Source: Oceanicella actignis (GTDB taxonomy: Bacteria > Pseudomonadota > Alphaproteobacteria > Rhodobacterales > Rhodobacteraceae). Taken from it: a stretch of DNA of 64,000 bases. The position numbers were made by a program, and so were the translations under genes. Positions within the stretch are counted from its first letter, which is position 1. Each line of letters starts with the position of its first letter. The notes under the pieces are model-generated. The model was not told the origin of the DNA. It worked only from the letters and a program-made list of their open reading frames with translations, and made no database searches. Location of the stretch: contig NZ_VNHJ01000007.1 in the NCBI RefSeq assembly GCF_008124525.1, positions 1 to 64,000 of the forward strand. Reading direction: 5' to 3'. Shown piece by piece: positions 26,925 to 35,661 of the stretch.

Positions 26925-27308
26925 ATGTCCGTCCGACTGATCATATGCGAAACCTGCGCCCACGCCCCCGGCGAGAAGGTGCGCGACGGGCGCACCGGCG
27001 GCGAGGCGCTGCTGGCCGAGGTCGAACGCGCCGCGCGCGACGCGCCCCAGGTCCGGGTCGAGCGCCACGCCTGCCTGATGGGCTGCGAGCATCCGTGCAA
27101 CGCCGCCATCGCCGCCGAGGGCAAGATCGGCTATGTGCTGGGCCGCTTCGCCCCCACCGCGGACAGCGCGCGCGCGCTGGTCGAATACGCCGCGCTCTAC
27201 GCCGACAGCCCCACCGGGCAGGTGCCCTACCGGCAGTGGCCGCAAGGGGTGAAGGGTCATTTCATCGCCCGCATCCCCGCGCCGCCCGCCGATCACGTCA
27301 AGGAGTGA
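26925..27308 (+). CDS. DUF1636 metal-binding protein of cobalamin clusters
   Basis: A 127-residue thioredoxin/ferredoxin-like protein. Cysteines Cys8 and Cys11 (ICETCAHAPG) and a second group in ACLMGCEHPCNAAI match the DUF1636 pattern, which could ligate an iron-sulfur cluster. The family is regularly found in alphaproteobacterial cob loci, often beside cobW. Its function has not been established; redox partner or metal carrier are guesses. An AAGGAG site precedes the ATG. It is followed two bases later by cobT. Confidence 0.85.
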   Translation: MSVRLIICETCAHAPGEKVRDGRTGGEALLAEVERAARDAPQVRVERHACLMGCEHPCNAAIAAEGKIGYVLGRFAPTADSARALVEYAALYADSPTGQVPYRQWPQGVKGHFIARIPAPPADHVKE

Positions 27309-27310
27309 CC

Positions 27311-28360
27311 ATGCTTGCCGATCTTCGCGTCCCGCCCTTCGACCCCGCGCTGCGCGCCCGCGTTCAGCACGCCATCGACGTCAAGACCAAGCCCCCGGGC
27401 TCGCTCGGCCGGATCGAGGAGCTGGCCCTGCAGCTGGCCCTGATCCAGGAAACCGAGGCCCCGCGCGTCGAGGCGCATCTGCTGTTGTGCGCCGCCGATC
27501 ACGGCGTCGTCGCCGAGGGCGTGTCCGCCTGGCCGCAGGAGGTCACGGCGCAGATGGTCGCCAACTTCCTGGCCGGCGGCGCGGCCTCGACGGTCTTCGC
27601 GCGCGAGATGGGCTGCAAGGTGACCGTCGCCGACGCGGGCGTGGCCGCCCCGATCCCGCCCGCGCCAAAGGGCGCGCCGGCGCTGCGGCGCGCGGGCATC
27701 CGGCCGGGCACGCGCAACTTCGCGCGCGAGGACGCCATGACCCCCGCGGAACTGTCGGCGGCGCTGGAATTCGGCGCGGCGCTGGCGCGCGAGGCCATCG
27801 CCGAGGGCGCGACCGTCATCGCGCTTGGCGAGATGGGCATCGGCAACACCTCGTCAGCGGCGATGCTGGCGCACAAGATCGCCGGGATCGAGCTGGCGCC
27901 GCTGGTCGGCCCCGGCGCGGGGCTGGACGGCGAGGGCGTGTCGCGCAAGCAGCAGGTGCTCGAGCGCGCCGCCGCGCGCCATCCGCGCCGCATGGATCCG
28001 ATGGCGGCGCTGGCGGCCTATGGCGGGCTCGAGATCGCGGCGCTGACGGGCGCCTGCGCCGCGGCCGCGGCCGGCGGGGCGGCGGTGCTGTCGGACGGGT
28101 TCATCGCCTCGTCGGCGGCGCTGGCGGCCATCGCCGCGCGGCCCGAGATCGGCCCGCGGGTGATCTTCTCGCACATGAGCCGCGAACCGGGTCATCGCCT
28201 GATGCTCGAGGCGCTCGAGGCGCGCCCGCTGCTCGATCTCGACCTGCGGCTGGGCGAGGGCACGGGCGCGCTGCTGGCGCTGCCGCTGCTCAGGGCCGCC
28301 TGCGCGATGCTGGCCGAGATGGCCACCTTCGAAAGCGCCGGCGTCTCGGGCAAGGACTGA
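27311..28360 (+). CDS. cobT: Nicotinate-nucleotide-dimethylbenzimidazole phosphoribosyltransferase
   Basis: A 349-residue enzyme that makes alpha-ribazole phosphate from dimethylbenzimidazole. KTKPPGSLGRIEELALQLA, CAADHGVVAEGVSAWP, GEMGIGNTSSAAML, VLSDGFIASSAALA and the C-terminal GEGTGALLALPLL with the catalytic glutamate are all conserved. The gene is called cobU in the Pseudomonas denitrificans naming. A GGAG site precedes the ATG, and the TGATG junction overlaps cobS. Confidence 0.95.
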   Translation: MLADLRVPPFDPALRARVQHAIDVKTKPPGSLGRIEELALQLALIQETEAPRVEAHLLLCAADHGVVAEGVSAWPQEVTAQMVANFLAGGAASTVFAREMGCKVTVADAGVAAPIPPAPKGAPALRRAGIRPGTRNFAREDAMTPAELSAALEFGAALAREAIAEGATVIALGEMGIGNTSSAAMLAHKIAGIELAPLVGPGAGLDGEGVSRKQQVLERAAARHPRRMDPMAALAAYGGLEIAALTGACAAAAAGGAAVLSDGFIASSAALAAIAARPEIGPRVIFSHMSREPGHRLMLEALEARPLLDLDLRLGEGTGALLALPLLRAACAMLAEMATFESAGVSGKD

Positions 28361-29352
28361 TGGCGCCGCCGCCCCGCCCCGACGCGCCCGAGCCGGGCGC
28401 CGCGCCCGAGGCGCATGGCGCGTCCGCCCCGCATGGCCAGGGCGCAAGCCCCGGAGACGCCGACGCGGCCCGCCTGCGCGGCCGGGCCGGCGCGGGCGGC
28501 GATCAGGGCGGCGGCGCGAGCGCCGACGCGGGGGGCCGCGCGGGCGGCGGCGGGAACGGCGCGCGCGCCGGGGCGGCAGGGGCGGCCGGCGCGCTGGGGC
28601 GCGAGTTGCGGCTGATCGTCGGCGCGCTGGGCTTTCTGACCCGCGCGCCCCTGCCCGCGCGGCTCTGGGCCTGGGCGGGGCACGAGCCCGACCGGCTGGC
28701 GCGCGCCGCGCGCTGGTTTCCGCTGGTCGGCGCGGCCGTCGGCGCGCTGTGCGCGGCGGTGTGGCTGGCGGCGGGCGCGGCGCTGCCCGCGCCGCTGGCG
28801 GCGGGGCTGGCGGTGGCGGCGGGCGTCGCGGCCACGGGCGCGCTGCACGAAGACGGGCTGGCCGATTGCTGCGACGGGCTCGGCGGCCATGCGGGGCGCG
28901 AGCGCGCGCTCGAGATCATGCGCGACAGCCGCATCGGCGCCTATGCTGGGCTGGGGCTGATCTTCTCGATCGGCCTGCGCTGGGCGGCGCTGGCGGCGCT
29001 CGAGCCGGCGGCCGGGGCGGCGGCGCTGATCGTGGCGCATGCATGGGCGCGGGCGCTGATGACCGGCGCGCTGGCGGCGTCGGACTATGCGCGCCCGACC
29101 GGCGCGGCGGCCGGCGCGGCGGGCGTGACGCGGGCCGAGGCGGGCGCCGCCCTCGGCCTTGCGCTGGCGATCGCCGCGGCGCTGGGCGGCGCAGGCGCCG
29201 TGGCCGCATGCGGCGCCGGTCTCGTGGCCGGCCTGTGGATGCTGCGCCTTCTCAAGCGCCGGCTGGGCGGCCATACGGGCGACGGGTTGGGCGCCATCGA
29301 GCAACTGGGAGAGATCGCCGTGATGACGACGCTGGCGGGGCTTTGGACATGA
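28360..29352 (+). CDS. cobS: Adenosylcobinamide-GDP ribazoletransferase with long N-terminal extension
   Basis: A 330-residue inner-membrane enzyme joining the nucleotide loop to adenosylcobinamide-GDP. LGFLTRAPLP opens the core at about residue 88, and ATGALHEDGLADCCDGLGG with IMRDSRIGAYAG is the active-site region. About six hydrophobic segments follow. Cobalamin synthases are usually about 250 residues. The first about 75 residues here are a Gly/Ala-rich disordered stretch with no counterpart, and a later start is possible. Called cobV in Pseudomonas denitrificans naming. Confidence 0.92.
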   Translation: MAPPPRPDAPEPGAAPEAHGASAPHGQGASPGDADAARLRGRAGAGGDQGGGASADAGGRAGGGGNGARAGAAGAAGALGRELRLIVGALGFLTRAPLPARLWAWAGHEPDRLARAARWFPLVGAAVGALCAAVWLAAGAALPAPLAAGLAVAAGVAATGALHEDGLADCCDGLGGHAGRERALEIMRDSRIGAYAGLGLIFSIGLRWAALAALEPAAGAAALIVAHAWARALMTGALAASDYARPTGAAAGAAGVTRAEAGAALGLALAIAAALGGAGAVAACGAGLVAGLWMLRLLKRRLGGHTGDGLGAIEQLGEIAVMTTLAGLWT

Positions 29353-29888
29353 TCTTCCTGCGCCATCCCACCCCCGACGCCCCGCCGGGGCTGTGCTATG
29401 GGCGGCTCGACCTGGACCTGGCCCCCGGGGCCGAGGCCGAGATCGCCGCCGCGCTCGACGCGACGCCGCGCGCGCGGCACGTCGTCTCGAGCCCCGCCCG
29501 GCGCGCGCGCATCCTGGCCGAGGCGCTGGCCGCGCGCGACGGGCTGGAGGTGCGCTTCGACGAGCGGCTGTGGGAATACGGCTTCGGCGCCTGGGAGGGG
29601 CGGCTGTGGTCCGAGCTGCCGCGCGAAGACACCGAGCGCTGGATGCAGGACATGTGGACGCGCCGCGACCATGGCGGCGACAGCTTCGAGCAGCTCCACG
29701 CCCGCGTCGAGGCCGCGCTGCGCGACATGCCCGACGGAGCGGTGGTCGTCTGCCATGCCGGGCCGATCCGCGCCGCGCAGATGATCCTCATGGGGCTGAG
29801 CTTCGAGCAGGTCTTCGCCCGCAAGGTGCCCTTCGCCGCGCCCATCGATCTGCGCAAGGAGGCCGCCCTATGGCGCGCGTCGCTCTGA
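29349..29888 (+). CDS. cobC: Histidine phosphatase, probable alpha-ribazole phosphatase
   Basis: A 179-residue phosphoglycerate-mutase-like enzyme that would dephosphorylate alpha-ribazole phosphate. The catalytic histidine is in FLRHPTPD at residues 3-10. The usual RHG is RHP here, as often seen in Rhodobacterales Cob[38 protein letters not shown] and the second histidine [11 protein letters not shown] complete the active site. It overlaps cobS by 4 bp and cobU by 19 bp. Confidence 0.87.
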   Translation: MIFLRHPTPDAPPGLCYGRLDLDLAPGAEAEIAAALDATPRARHVVSSPARRARILAEALAARDGLEVRFDERLWEYGFGAWEGRLWSELPREDTERWMQDMWTRRDHGGDSFEQLHARVEAALRDMPDGAVVVCHAGPIRAAQMILMGLSFEQVFARKVPFAAPIDLRKEAALWRASL

Positions 29889-30379
29889 TCCTTGGCGGCG
29901 CGCGCTCGGGCAAGTCGGCGCGCGCGCTGGCGCTGACCCGCCCGCCGCGCGTCTTCCTGGCCACCGCCCAGGCGCTGGACGAGGAGATGGCCGCGCGCAT
30001 CGCCGCCCATCGCGCCGAGCGCGGCCCCGACTGGACCGTGGTCGAGGAGCCGCTCGAGCTGACGCGCGCCCTGGCCGCCCATGCCGCCGAGGGGCGCTGC
30101 GTGCTGGTCGATTGCCTGACGCTGTGGCTCAGCAACCTCATGGCCGCCGGCCGCGACCCCGAGGCCGAGGCGGCCGCGCTGGCCGCCGCCCTGCCCGCGC
30201 TGCCGGGCGAGATCGTCTTCGTCTCGAACGAGGTCGGCATGGGGCTGGCGCCCATGAACGCGCTCGGGCGCGCCTTTCGCGACGCGCAAGGGCGGCTCAA
30301 CCAGACCATCGCCGCCGTCGCCGACCGGGTCGAGTTCGTCGCCGCCGGGCTGCCGCTGACGCTGAAGGACAGGCCATGA
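29870..30379 (+). CDS. cobU: Adenosylcobinamide kinase / guanylyltransferase
   Basis: A 169-residue bifunctional enzyme that phosphorylates adenosylcobinamide and then adds GMP. The P-loop GGARSGKS is at residues 9-16. The guanylylated histidine lies in [12 protein letters not shown], followed by [11 protein letters not shown] and [19 protein letters not shown]. The length is standard. Called cobP in Pseudomonas denitrificans naming. Its 5' end lies inside cobC and its stop overlaps the cobQ start. Confidence 0.95.
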   Translation: MARVALILGGARSGKSARALALTRPPRVFLATAQALDEEMAARIAAHRAERGPDWTVVEEPLELTRALAAHAAEGRCVLVDCLTLWLSNLMAAGRDPEAEAAALAAALPALPGEIVFVSNEVGMGLAPMNALGRAFRDAQGRLNQTIAAVADRVEFVAAGLPLTLKDRP

Positions 30380-31890
30380 CCGCGACGCTGATGATCCAGG
30401 GCTGCGGCTCGAACGTGGGCAAGTCGGCGCTGACGGCGGGGCTTGCGCGGCTGTTCGCGCGGCGCGGGCTGCGCGTGCGCCCCTTCAAGCCGCAGAACAT
30501 GTCCAACAACGCCGCGGTGACCGCCGACGGCGGCGAGATCGGCCGCGCGCAGGCGCTGCAGGCGCGCGCGGCGGGCGTGGCGCCCTCGGTGCACATGAAC
30601 CCGGTGCTGCTCAAGCCCGAGACCGACCGCGGCGCGCAGGTCATCCTGCGCGGCCGGCGGCTGACCACGGCGCAGGCGCGCGACTATCACCGCCTCAAGC
30701 CGCAGCTGATGGAGGCCGTGCTCGACAGCTTCGCGCGCCTGCGCGCCGAGGCCGACCTGGTGCTGGTCGAGGGCGCGGGCAGCCCGGCCGAGGTCAACCT
30801 GCGCGCCGGCGACATCGCCAACATGGGCTTCGCGCGCGCCGCCCATGTGCCGGTGGCGCTGGTGGGCGACATCGACCGCGGCGGGGTGATCGCGCAGATC
30901 GTCGGCACGCAGGCGGTGCTCGACCCGGCCGACGCGGCGCTGATCCGCGGCTTCATCGTCAACAAGTTCCGCGGCGATCCGGCGCTGTTCGAAGACGGTC
31001 TGCGTCTGATCGAGCAGCGCACGGGCTGGCGCTCGTTCGGGGTCGCGCCGTGGTTTCCCGACGCCCATCGCCTGCCGGCCGAGGACGCCGCCGATCTGAC
31101 GCGCGCGCGCGCCGCCGACGCGCCGGACGGCGCCGGGCGCGACGGCGCGGCCGCCCCGGCGCGGCCGCCGGTCAGGATCGCGTGCCCGCTCATCTCGCGC
31201 ATCGCCAATTTCGACGATCTCGACCCGCTGCGCCTCGACCCCGCCGTGCGGCTCGAGATGATCCCCCCCGGCCGCGCCCTGCCCGGCGACGCCGACCTGG
31301 TGATCCTGCCCGGCGCCAAGTCCACGCGCGGCGATCTCGACTTCATCCGCGCCCAGGGCTGGGACGTCGACATCCTGGCCCATTGGCGGCGCGGCGGGCG
31401 CGTGCTGGGCATCTGCGGCGGCTACCAGATGCTGGGACGCAGCGTGGCCGACCCCGACGGCGTCGAGGGCCCGCCCGGCGAGACGCCCGGCCTTGGCCTT
31501 CTGGACGTGACCACGGTCATGCGCCCCGACAAGCGCCTGACGCTGGCGCGCGGGCGTTGCGCGCTGACGGGCGAGGCGGTCGAGGGCTATGAGATCCATA
31601 TCGGCGTCACCGAGGGCCCCGACCGCGTCCGCCCGGTGTTCGAGCTGGACGGCCGCGCCGAGGGCGCCTCGAGCCCCGACGGGCGCGTGCGCGGCAGCTA
31701 TCTGCACGGCATGTTCGCCGCCGACGGCTTCCGCGCCGCGTTCCTGCGCATGCTGGGCGCCGCGCCCGCGCATGACTCCGCGCCGGGCTACGAGGCGCAG
31801 ATCGACCGCACGCTCGACGCGCTGGCCGACCATCTCGAGGCGTCGCTGGATGTGGACGGCCTGCTCGAGGTCGCCCGCGCGGGCGTGTAG
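30376..31890 (+). CDS. cobQ: Cobyric acid synthase
   Basis: A 504-residue ATP- and glutamine-dependent amidotransferase that amidates side chains b, d, e and g of adenosylcobyrinic diamide. The N-terminal P-loop-like [20 protein letters not shown] and [12 protein letters not shown] are diagnostic. The C-terminal glutaminase has the nucleophile cysteine in [11 protein letters not shown] (about residue 348) and a histidine in [12 protein letters not shown]. It ends the plus-strand cob operon, followed by a long gene-free stretch. Confidence 0.96.
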   Translation: MTATLMIQGCGSNVGKSALTAGLARLFARRGLRVRPFKPQNMSNNAAVTADGGEIGRAQALQARAAGVAPSVHMNPVLLKPETDRGAQVILRGRRLTTAQARDYHRLKPQLMEAVLDSFARLRAEADLVLVEGAGSPAEVNLRAGDIANMGFARAAHVPVALVGDIDRGGVIAQIVGTQAVLDPADAALIRGFIVNKFRGDPALFEDGLRLIEQRTGWRSFGVAPWFPDAHRLPAEDAADLTRARAADAPDGAGRDGAAAPARPPVRIACPLISRIANFDDLDPLRLDPAVRLEMIPPGRALPGDADLVILPGAKSTRGDLDFIRAQGWDVDILAHWRRGGRVLGICGGYQMLGRSVADPDGVEGPPGETPGLGLLDVTTVMRPDKRLTLARGRCALTGEAVEGYEIHIGVTEGPDRVRPVFELDGRAEGASSPDGRVRGSYLHGMFAADGFRAAFLRMLGAAPAHDSAPGYEAQIDRTLDALADHLEASLDVDGLLEVARAGV

Positions 31891-32765
31891 GGCGCGCTCG
31901 GCGCAGCGCCCGCGCGCCGACACGGCGCCGGGGCGCGCGCCGGCGCCCGCATCGGCAAGCCGCTGCGGGCCGCAAGCGCGCGCGCAACGGCCGCCGAAAC
32001 GGCGATGCGACCCGTCGCGGAACCGGCGCAGCGACGCCGGGGGCAGGCGCCCGTCGCGCCGCGGCGCCGGCGACGCGACGCCCAGGCGGCGGCGCGCGGG
32101 CGCACCGCGCGCCAGCCGCCGCAACAGACACGACCTTTCAGCCTTCCGACGCGCGCGATCGCGACCCTGGCCTGCACGGTCGGCATCCTTTCGGCGGCCG
32201 CCCCACCTGCGCGATCGCGCGCTCGCGCCAAGCGCATCGCCGATGGGCGGGCCGCCCCGCGCGTTCGCGGTCTTCTCGCGGTCTTGCGGATCGCTGCGAA
32301 CCGCAACCTGTGCGTGCGACTACCCGCGCGCGATCGCGCGAACGGCTGCGTCGATCCAGATGCTCGATTGCGCAAGGCCGCCCCACCCCCTCGCGCGGCG
32401 GCGCCATCCTCGACAAGTGCGCTCGCGCTCGCGGCGCCCCATCGCGCGTACGGTCGCACCTCGGCGATCGCGCGTCGCGCACGCCTCGCGCGACGGCGCC
32501 GCCCCGCACGCGCGCTCGCGCGCCAAACGCCGCCTTGTGCGCCGGCCGCGTCCGGGGGCCGCCACGCGAGCGCAAGACCCGGCCATGCGCCGCGCCCCCG
32601 CGGCATCCGGGCCCCGGCTGCATGCGCTTGCGTCCCCGAGCGGCCCCGGGCGCGGCACGCGATCCTTGCCGGAAGCTCCCATTCCGCCCCGCCCGGCGCC
32701 GCGCTCGGGGGGCGCAGGGCGCGGCGGCTCTTGACTTCGGGCCACGCGCGGCGTTCTCAGGCTTC
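31891..32765. other. 875-base gene-free stretch with four GCGATCGC octamers
   Basis: No open frame here shows a recognisable domain, a ribosome site or sensible residue usage on either strand; the open frames are G+C artefacts. The octamer GCGATCGC occurs at 32155-32162, 32211-32218, 32330-32337 and 32464-32471. The last about 40 bases hold the promoter of the next gene. It may be a decayed gene or an intergenic region with a structural role. Confidence 0.5.
32731..32759 (+). promoter_or_regulatory. Promoter placing the hotdog dehydratase start at +1
   Basis: TTGACT (32731-32736) and TTCTCA (32754-32759) are 17 bases apart. Transcription would begin about seven bases after the -10 box, that is at or next to the ATG at 32766, and no ribosome site precedes that ATG. 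This fits a leaderless message. The -10 box is poor. Confidence 0.4.
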
Positions 32766-33632
32766 ATGACCCCGAAACGCATCCCCGACAGCGCCGGGAA
32801 CGCGCGCGTCATCGAGGACCCGCTCGACCCCTGGCACGCCGCGGCGCTGCACGCCGCGCTCGACCTCGACGGCCCGCCGCCGCAGGCCGGCGATCCGCTG
32901 CCGCCGCTGTGGCACTTCGTCTATTTCCGCGAGGCGGCGCGCGCCTCGGCGCTGGGCCATGACGGCCACCCGCGCACCGGCGACTTCATCCCCGACGTCG
33001 GCCTGCCGCGCAGGATGTGGGCGGGCGGGCGGCTGCGCTTTCTGGCGCCGCTGATCCTGGGTGCGCCCGCGCGGCGGGTGTCGGCCGTGCAGAACGTGGC
33101 GCTCAAGCAGGGCCGGGGCGGGCCGCTGGCCTTCGTCACCATCCGCCACGAGATCTTCGCTGGCCAGACCCTGGCGATCCGCGAGGAGCAGGACCTGGTC
33201 TACCGCCCCCTGCCCGCGCCCGGCGACCCCGCGCCCGCGCCCGCGCCGCGCCGCGCCGACGCGCCCGCCTGGCGGCGCGAGGCGACGGCGGACAGCACGC
33301 TGCTGTTCCGCTATTCGGCGCTGACCTACAACGGGCACAAGATCCATTACGACCTGCGCCATGCGACCGAGGTCGAGGGCTACCCCGACCTGGTGGTCCA
33401 TGGGCCGCTCATCGCGCAGCTTCTGGCCGATCTGGCGCGCGCGCATGCGCCCCGGCCCCTGGCGCGGTTCGAGTTCCGCGCCGTCTCGCCCGTGTTCCGC
33501 GGCCGCCCCTTCGCGCTGTGCGGCGCGCCCGAGCGCGCGGGAGGGGCGGAGCAGGCCATCGACCTTTGGGCGCTGAACGAGGACGGGCGCCTGGCCATGA
33601 CCGCCCGCGCCACGCCGGAGCCCGACCGGTGA
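32766..33632 (+). CDS. MaoC/HTD2-like hotdog acyl-CoA hydratase
   Basis: A 288-residue double-hotdog protein. The N-terminal half (WHFVYFREAARASALG, GLPRRMWAGGRLRFLAPL) matches the FAS1-like dehydratase group. The C-terminal half carries FRYSALTYNGHKIHYDLRHA with the catalytic His/Asp pair, then GYPDLVVHGPLIAQLL. Relatives include mesaconyl-C4-CoA hydratase, itaconyl-CoA hydratase and mitochondrial HTD2. The exact substrate cannot be read. It stands alone between cobQ and the acyltransferase gene. Confidence 0.84.
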   Translation: MTPKRIPDSAGNARVIEDPLDPWHAAALHAALDLDGPPPQAGDPLPPLWHFVYFREAARASALGHDGHPRTGDFIPDVGLPRRMWAGGRLRFLAPLILGAPARRVSAVQNVALKQGRGGPLAFVTIRHEIFAGQTLAIREEQDLVYRPLPAPGDPAPAPAPRRADAPAWRREATADSTLLFRYSALTYNGHKIHYDLRHATEVEGYPDLVVHGPLIAQLLADLARAHAPRPLARFEFRAVSPVFRGRPFALCGAPERAGGAEQAIDLWALNEDGRLAMTARATPEPDR

Positions 33633-33660
33633 CGCGCGCCGGGGCCGGGGAAGGCGGCGC

Positions 33661-35661
33661 ATGAAGGCCTTCGCTGCCGCGCCCGAGGGGGCCGAGCGCG
33701 CGCCCGCGCGCCCGCCCTATCGTCCCGACATCGACGGGCTGCGCGCGGCGGCGGTGCTGGGGGTGGTGGTCTATCACGCCTGGCCCGCGCTTCTGCCCGG
33801 CGGCTATGCGGGCGTGGACGTGTTCTTCGTGATCTCGGGCTTTCTCATCACCGGGATCATCGCCGCCGAGATGCGGGCCGGGGCGTTCTCGCTCACGCGC
33901 TTCTACGAGCGGCGCTTTCGCCGCATCCTGCCCGCGCTGTTCGTCATGCTGGCGGCCTCGACGGCGGCGGCCTGGGCGCTGCTGCCCCCGCGCGAGCTGA
34001 TGGAGTTCAGCCACGCCCTGCGCGGCGCGGCGGTGTTCGCGGCGAACATCGCGCTGGCCGACCTGACCGACTACTTCGCCGGCCCGGCCGAGATGCAGCC
34101 CCTGCTGCACACCTGGTCGCTGGGGGTCGAGGAGCAGTTCTACCTTGTCTTTCCGCCGCTGCTTTGGGCGCTCTTGCGCCTTGGCCGCGGGCGAACGCTG
34201 GCGGCGCTGGCGGCGCTGGCGGCGGCGAGCTTCGCCATGGCGCTGTGGGGCGTGCGCACGGCGCCCGACAACGCCTTCTTCCTGCCGCACATGCGCATGT
34301 GGCAGCTGCTGGCCGGCGCGCTGCTGGCGCTGGCCGCGCCGCGCCCATCGAGCGACGCCGCGGCGCTGGCGCTGGCGGGGGCGGGCGCGGCGCTGATCGC
34401 GGGCGCCTTCGTCCTGCTGGGACCGCAGGCGGGCTTTCCGGGCTGGCCGGCGCTGGCGCCCACGCTTGGCGCGGTGCTCATGATCGCGGCAGGCGGGCGG
34501 GCGAACCCGGTTTCCCTGATGCTGGGGGCGCGCTGGCCGGTGGCGATCGGGCTTGCGTCATATTCGCTTTACCTGTGGCACTGGCCGCTGCTGGCCTTTG
34601 CGCGCACGCTTTCGGACGGGCCGCTGGAGGGCTGGACGCGGGCGCTTCTGGTGGCGGCGGCCTTCGCGCTGGCCTTCGCCTCGTGGCGCTGGATCGAGCG
34701 CCCCTTCCGCGCGCGCCCGCCGCTCTTGTCGCGGCGCGCGGCGTTCGCATGGGCGGCGGCGGGATCGGCGGCGTTCTTCGCGCTTGGCTGGGCCGGCAAG
34801 GTCGCCGACGGCGCGCCCTGGCGGTTCGACCCGGCGCTGCAAGCCGTCTATGGCGCGCGTCAGGCGTATTTCGAGGGCCCCGGCCGGGCCTGCGGCGCGC
34901 GCACCGGCGCGATCGCGCGCGCAACGGACCCGGCCGAAGCCGCCGCCCTGGCCTGCCGCATCGGCGCGCCCGAAGGCCCGGCGCAATTCGTCCTGTGGGG
35001 CGATTCGCTGGCCATGGCGCTGCAACCGGCGCTGGACGAAGCCGGGCGCGCGCTGGGCGCCGGGGGGCTGGCGCTGGGCCGCTCGGCCTGCGCGCCCCTG
35101 CCCGGCTTCCTCCGGCGCGAGGACGCCAAGTCGCGCGAATGCCTCGCCTTCAACGCGCGCGCGATGCAGATCGCCGCCGCGCCGCAGATCCGCGCCGTGG
35201 TCATCGTCAGCGCGCTGCAGTCGCTGCTTGCCGGGCCGCAAGGCCCCGAGTTGCGCGCGCGCCTGCTCGACACGGTCGCGCGGCTGCGCGCCATGGACAA
35301 GCAGGTCGTCATCGTCGCGCCGCCGCCCCGGCCCGGCTTCGACGTGCCGCAGGCGCTGGGGCGCGCGCTGCGCTTCGGCCGCCCCGCCCCCGAGGGCCCC
35401 GCCCGCGCCGAGGCCGAGGCCGCCCTCGCCCCGCTGACCGAGGCCATGGCCGCGGCGCGGGCGCTGGGGGCGCTGACGGTCGACTCGACGCCCGTCTTCT
35501 GCGCCCGCGGCCGCTGCGACGTCGCGCGCGAGGGCCGCGCCCTGTTCGCCGATTCGCTGCACCCCTCGCCCGAGGGCGCGCGGCTGATGACCCCCGCCAT
35601 CGCGCGCGCGCTCGCCCACGCCCTGCGCGCCGCGCCCCAGACCCAGGACGACGACCCATGA
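33661..35661 (+). CDS. Acyltransferase-3 with C-terminal SGNH domain (OafA-like)
   Basis: A 666-residue inner-membrane protein. Residues 16-370 form the acyltransferase-3 region with about ten helices. It opens with YRPDIDGLRAAAVLGVVVYH (catalytic histidine) and continues with GVDVFFVISGFLITGII and SLGVEEQFYLVFP. The C-terminal periplasmic SGNH esterase fold has LWGDSLAMALQPALDEAG near residue 447 and a DSLHPSPEGARLM catalytic Asp/His block. Such proteins O-acetylate surface polysaccharide or lipopolysaccharide. The stop overlaps the next gene by 4 bp; no sugar-biosynthesis genes are close. Confidence 0.9.
   Translation: MKAFAAAPEGAERAPARPPYRPDIDGLRAAAVLGVVVYHAWPALLPGGYAGVDVFFVISGFLITGIIAAEMRAGAFSLTRFYERRFRRILPALFVMLAASTAAAWALLPPRELMEFSHALRGAAVFAANIALADLTDYFAGPAEMQPLLHTWSLGVEEQFYLVFPPLLWALLRLGRGRTLAALAALAAASFAMALWGVRTAPDNAFFLPHMRMWQLLAGALLALAAPRPSSDAAALALAGAGAALIAGAFVLLGPQAGFPGWPALAPTLGAVLMIAAGGRANPVSLMLGARWPVAIGLASYSLYLWHWPLLAFARTLSDGPLEGWTRALLVAAAFALAFASWRWIERPFRARPPLLSRRAAFAWAAAGSAAFFALGWAGKVADGAPWRFDPALQAVYGARQAYFEGPGRACGARTGAIARATDPAEAAALACRIGAPEGPAQFVLWGDSLAMALQPALDEAGRALGAGGLALGRSACAPLPGFLRREDAKSRECLAFNARAMQIAAAPQIRAVVIVSALQSLLAGPQGPELRARLLDTVARLRAMDKQVVIVAPPPRPGFDVPQALGRALRFGRPAPEGPARAEAEAALAPLTEAMAAARALGALTVDSTPVFCARGRCDVAREGRALFADSLHPSPEGARLMTPAIARALAHALRAAPQTQDDDP

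Noticed and set aside
31589-32812. Open frames on both strands in the stretch after cobQ
   Set aside because: Arg/Ala-rich composition, no ribosome sites and no recognisable motif; they overlap each other in all frames.
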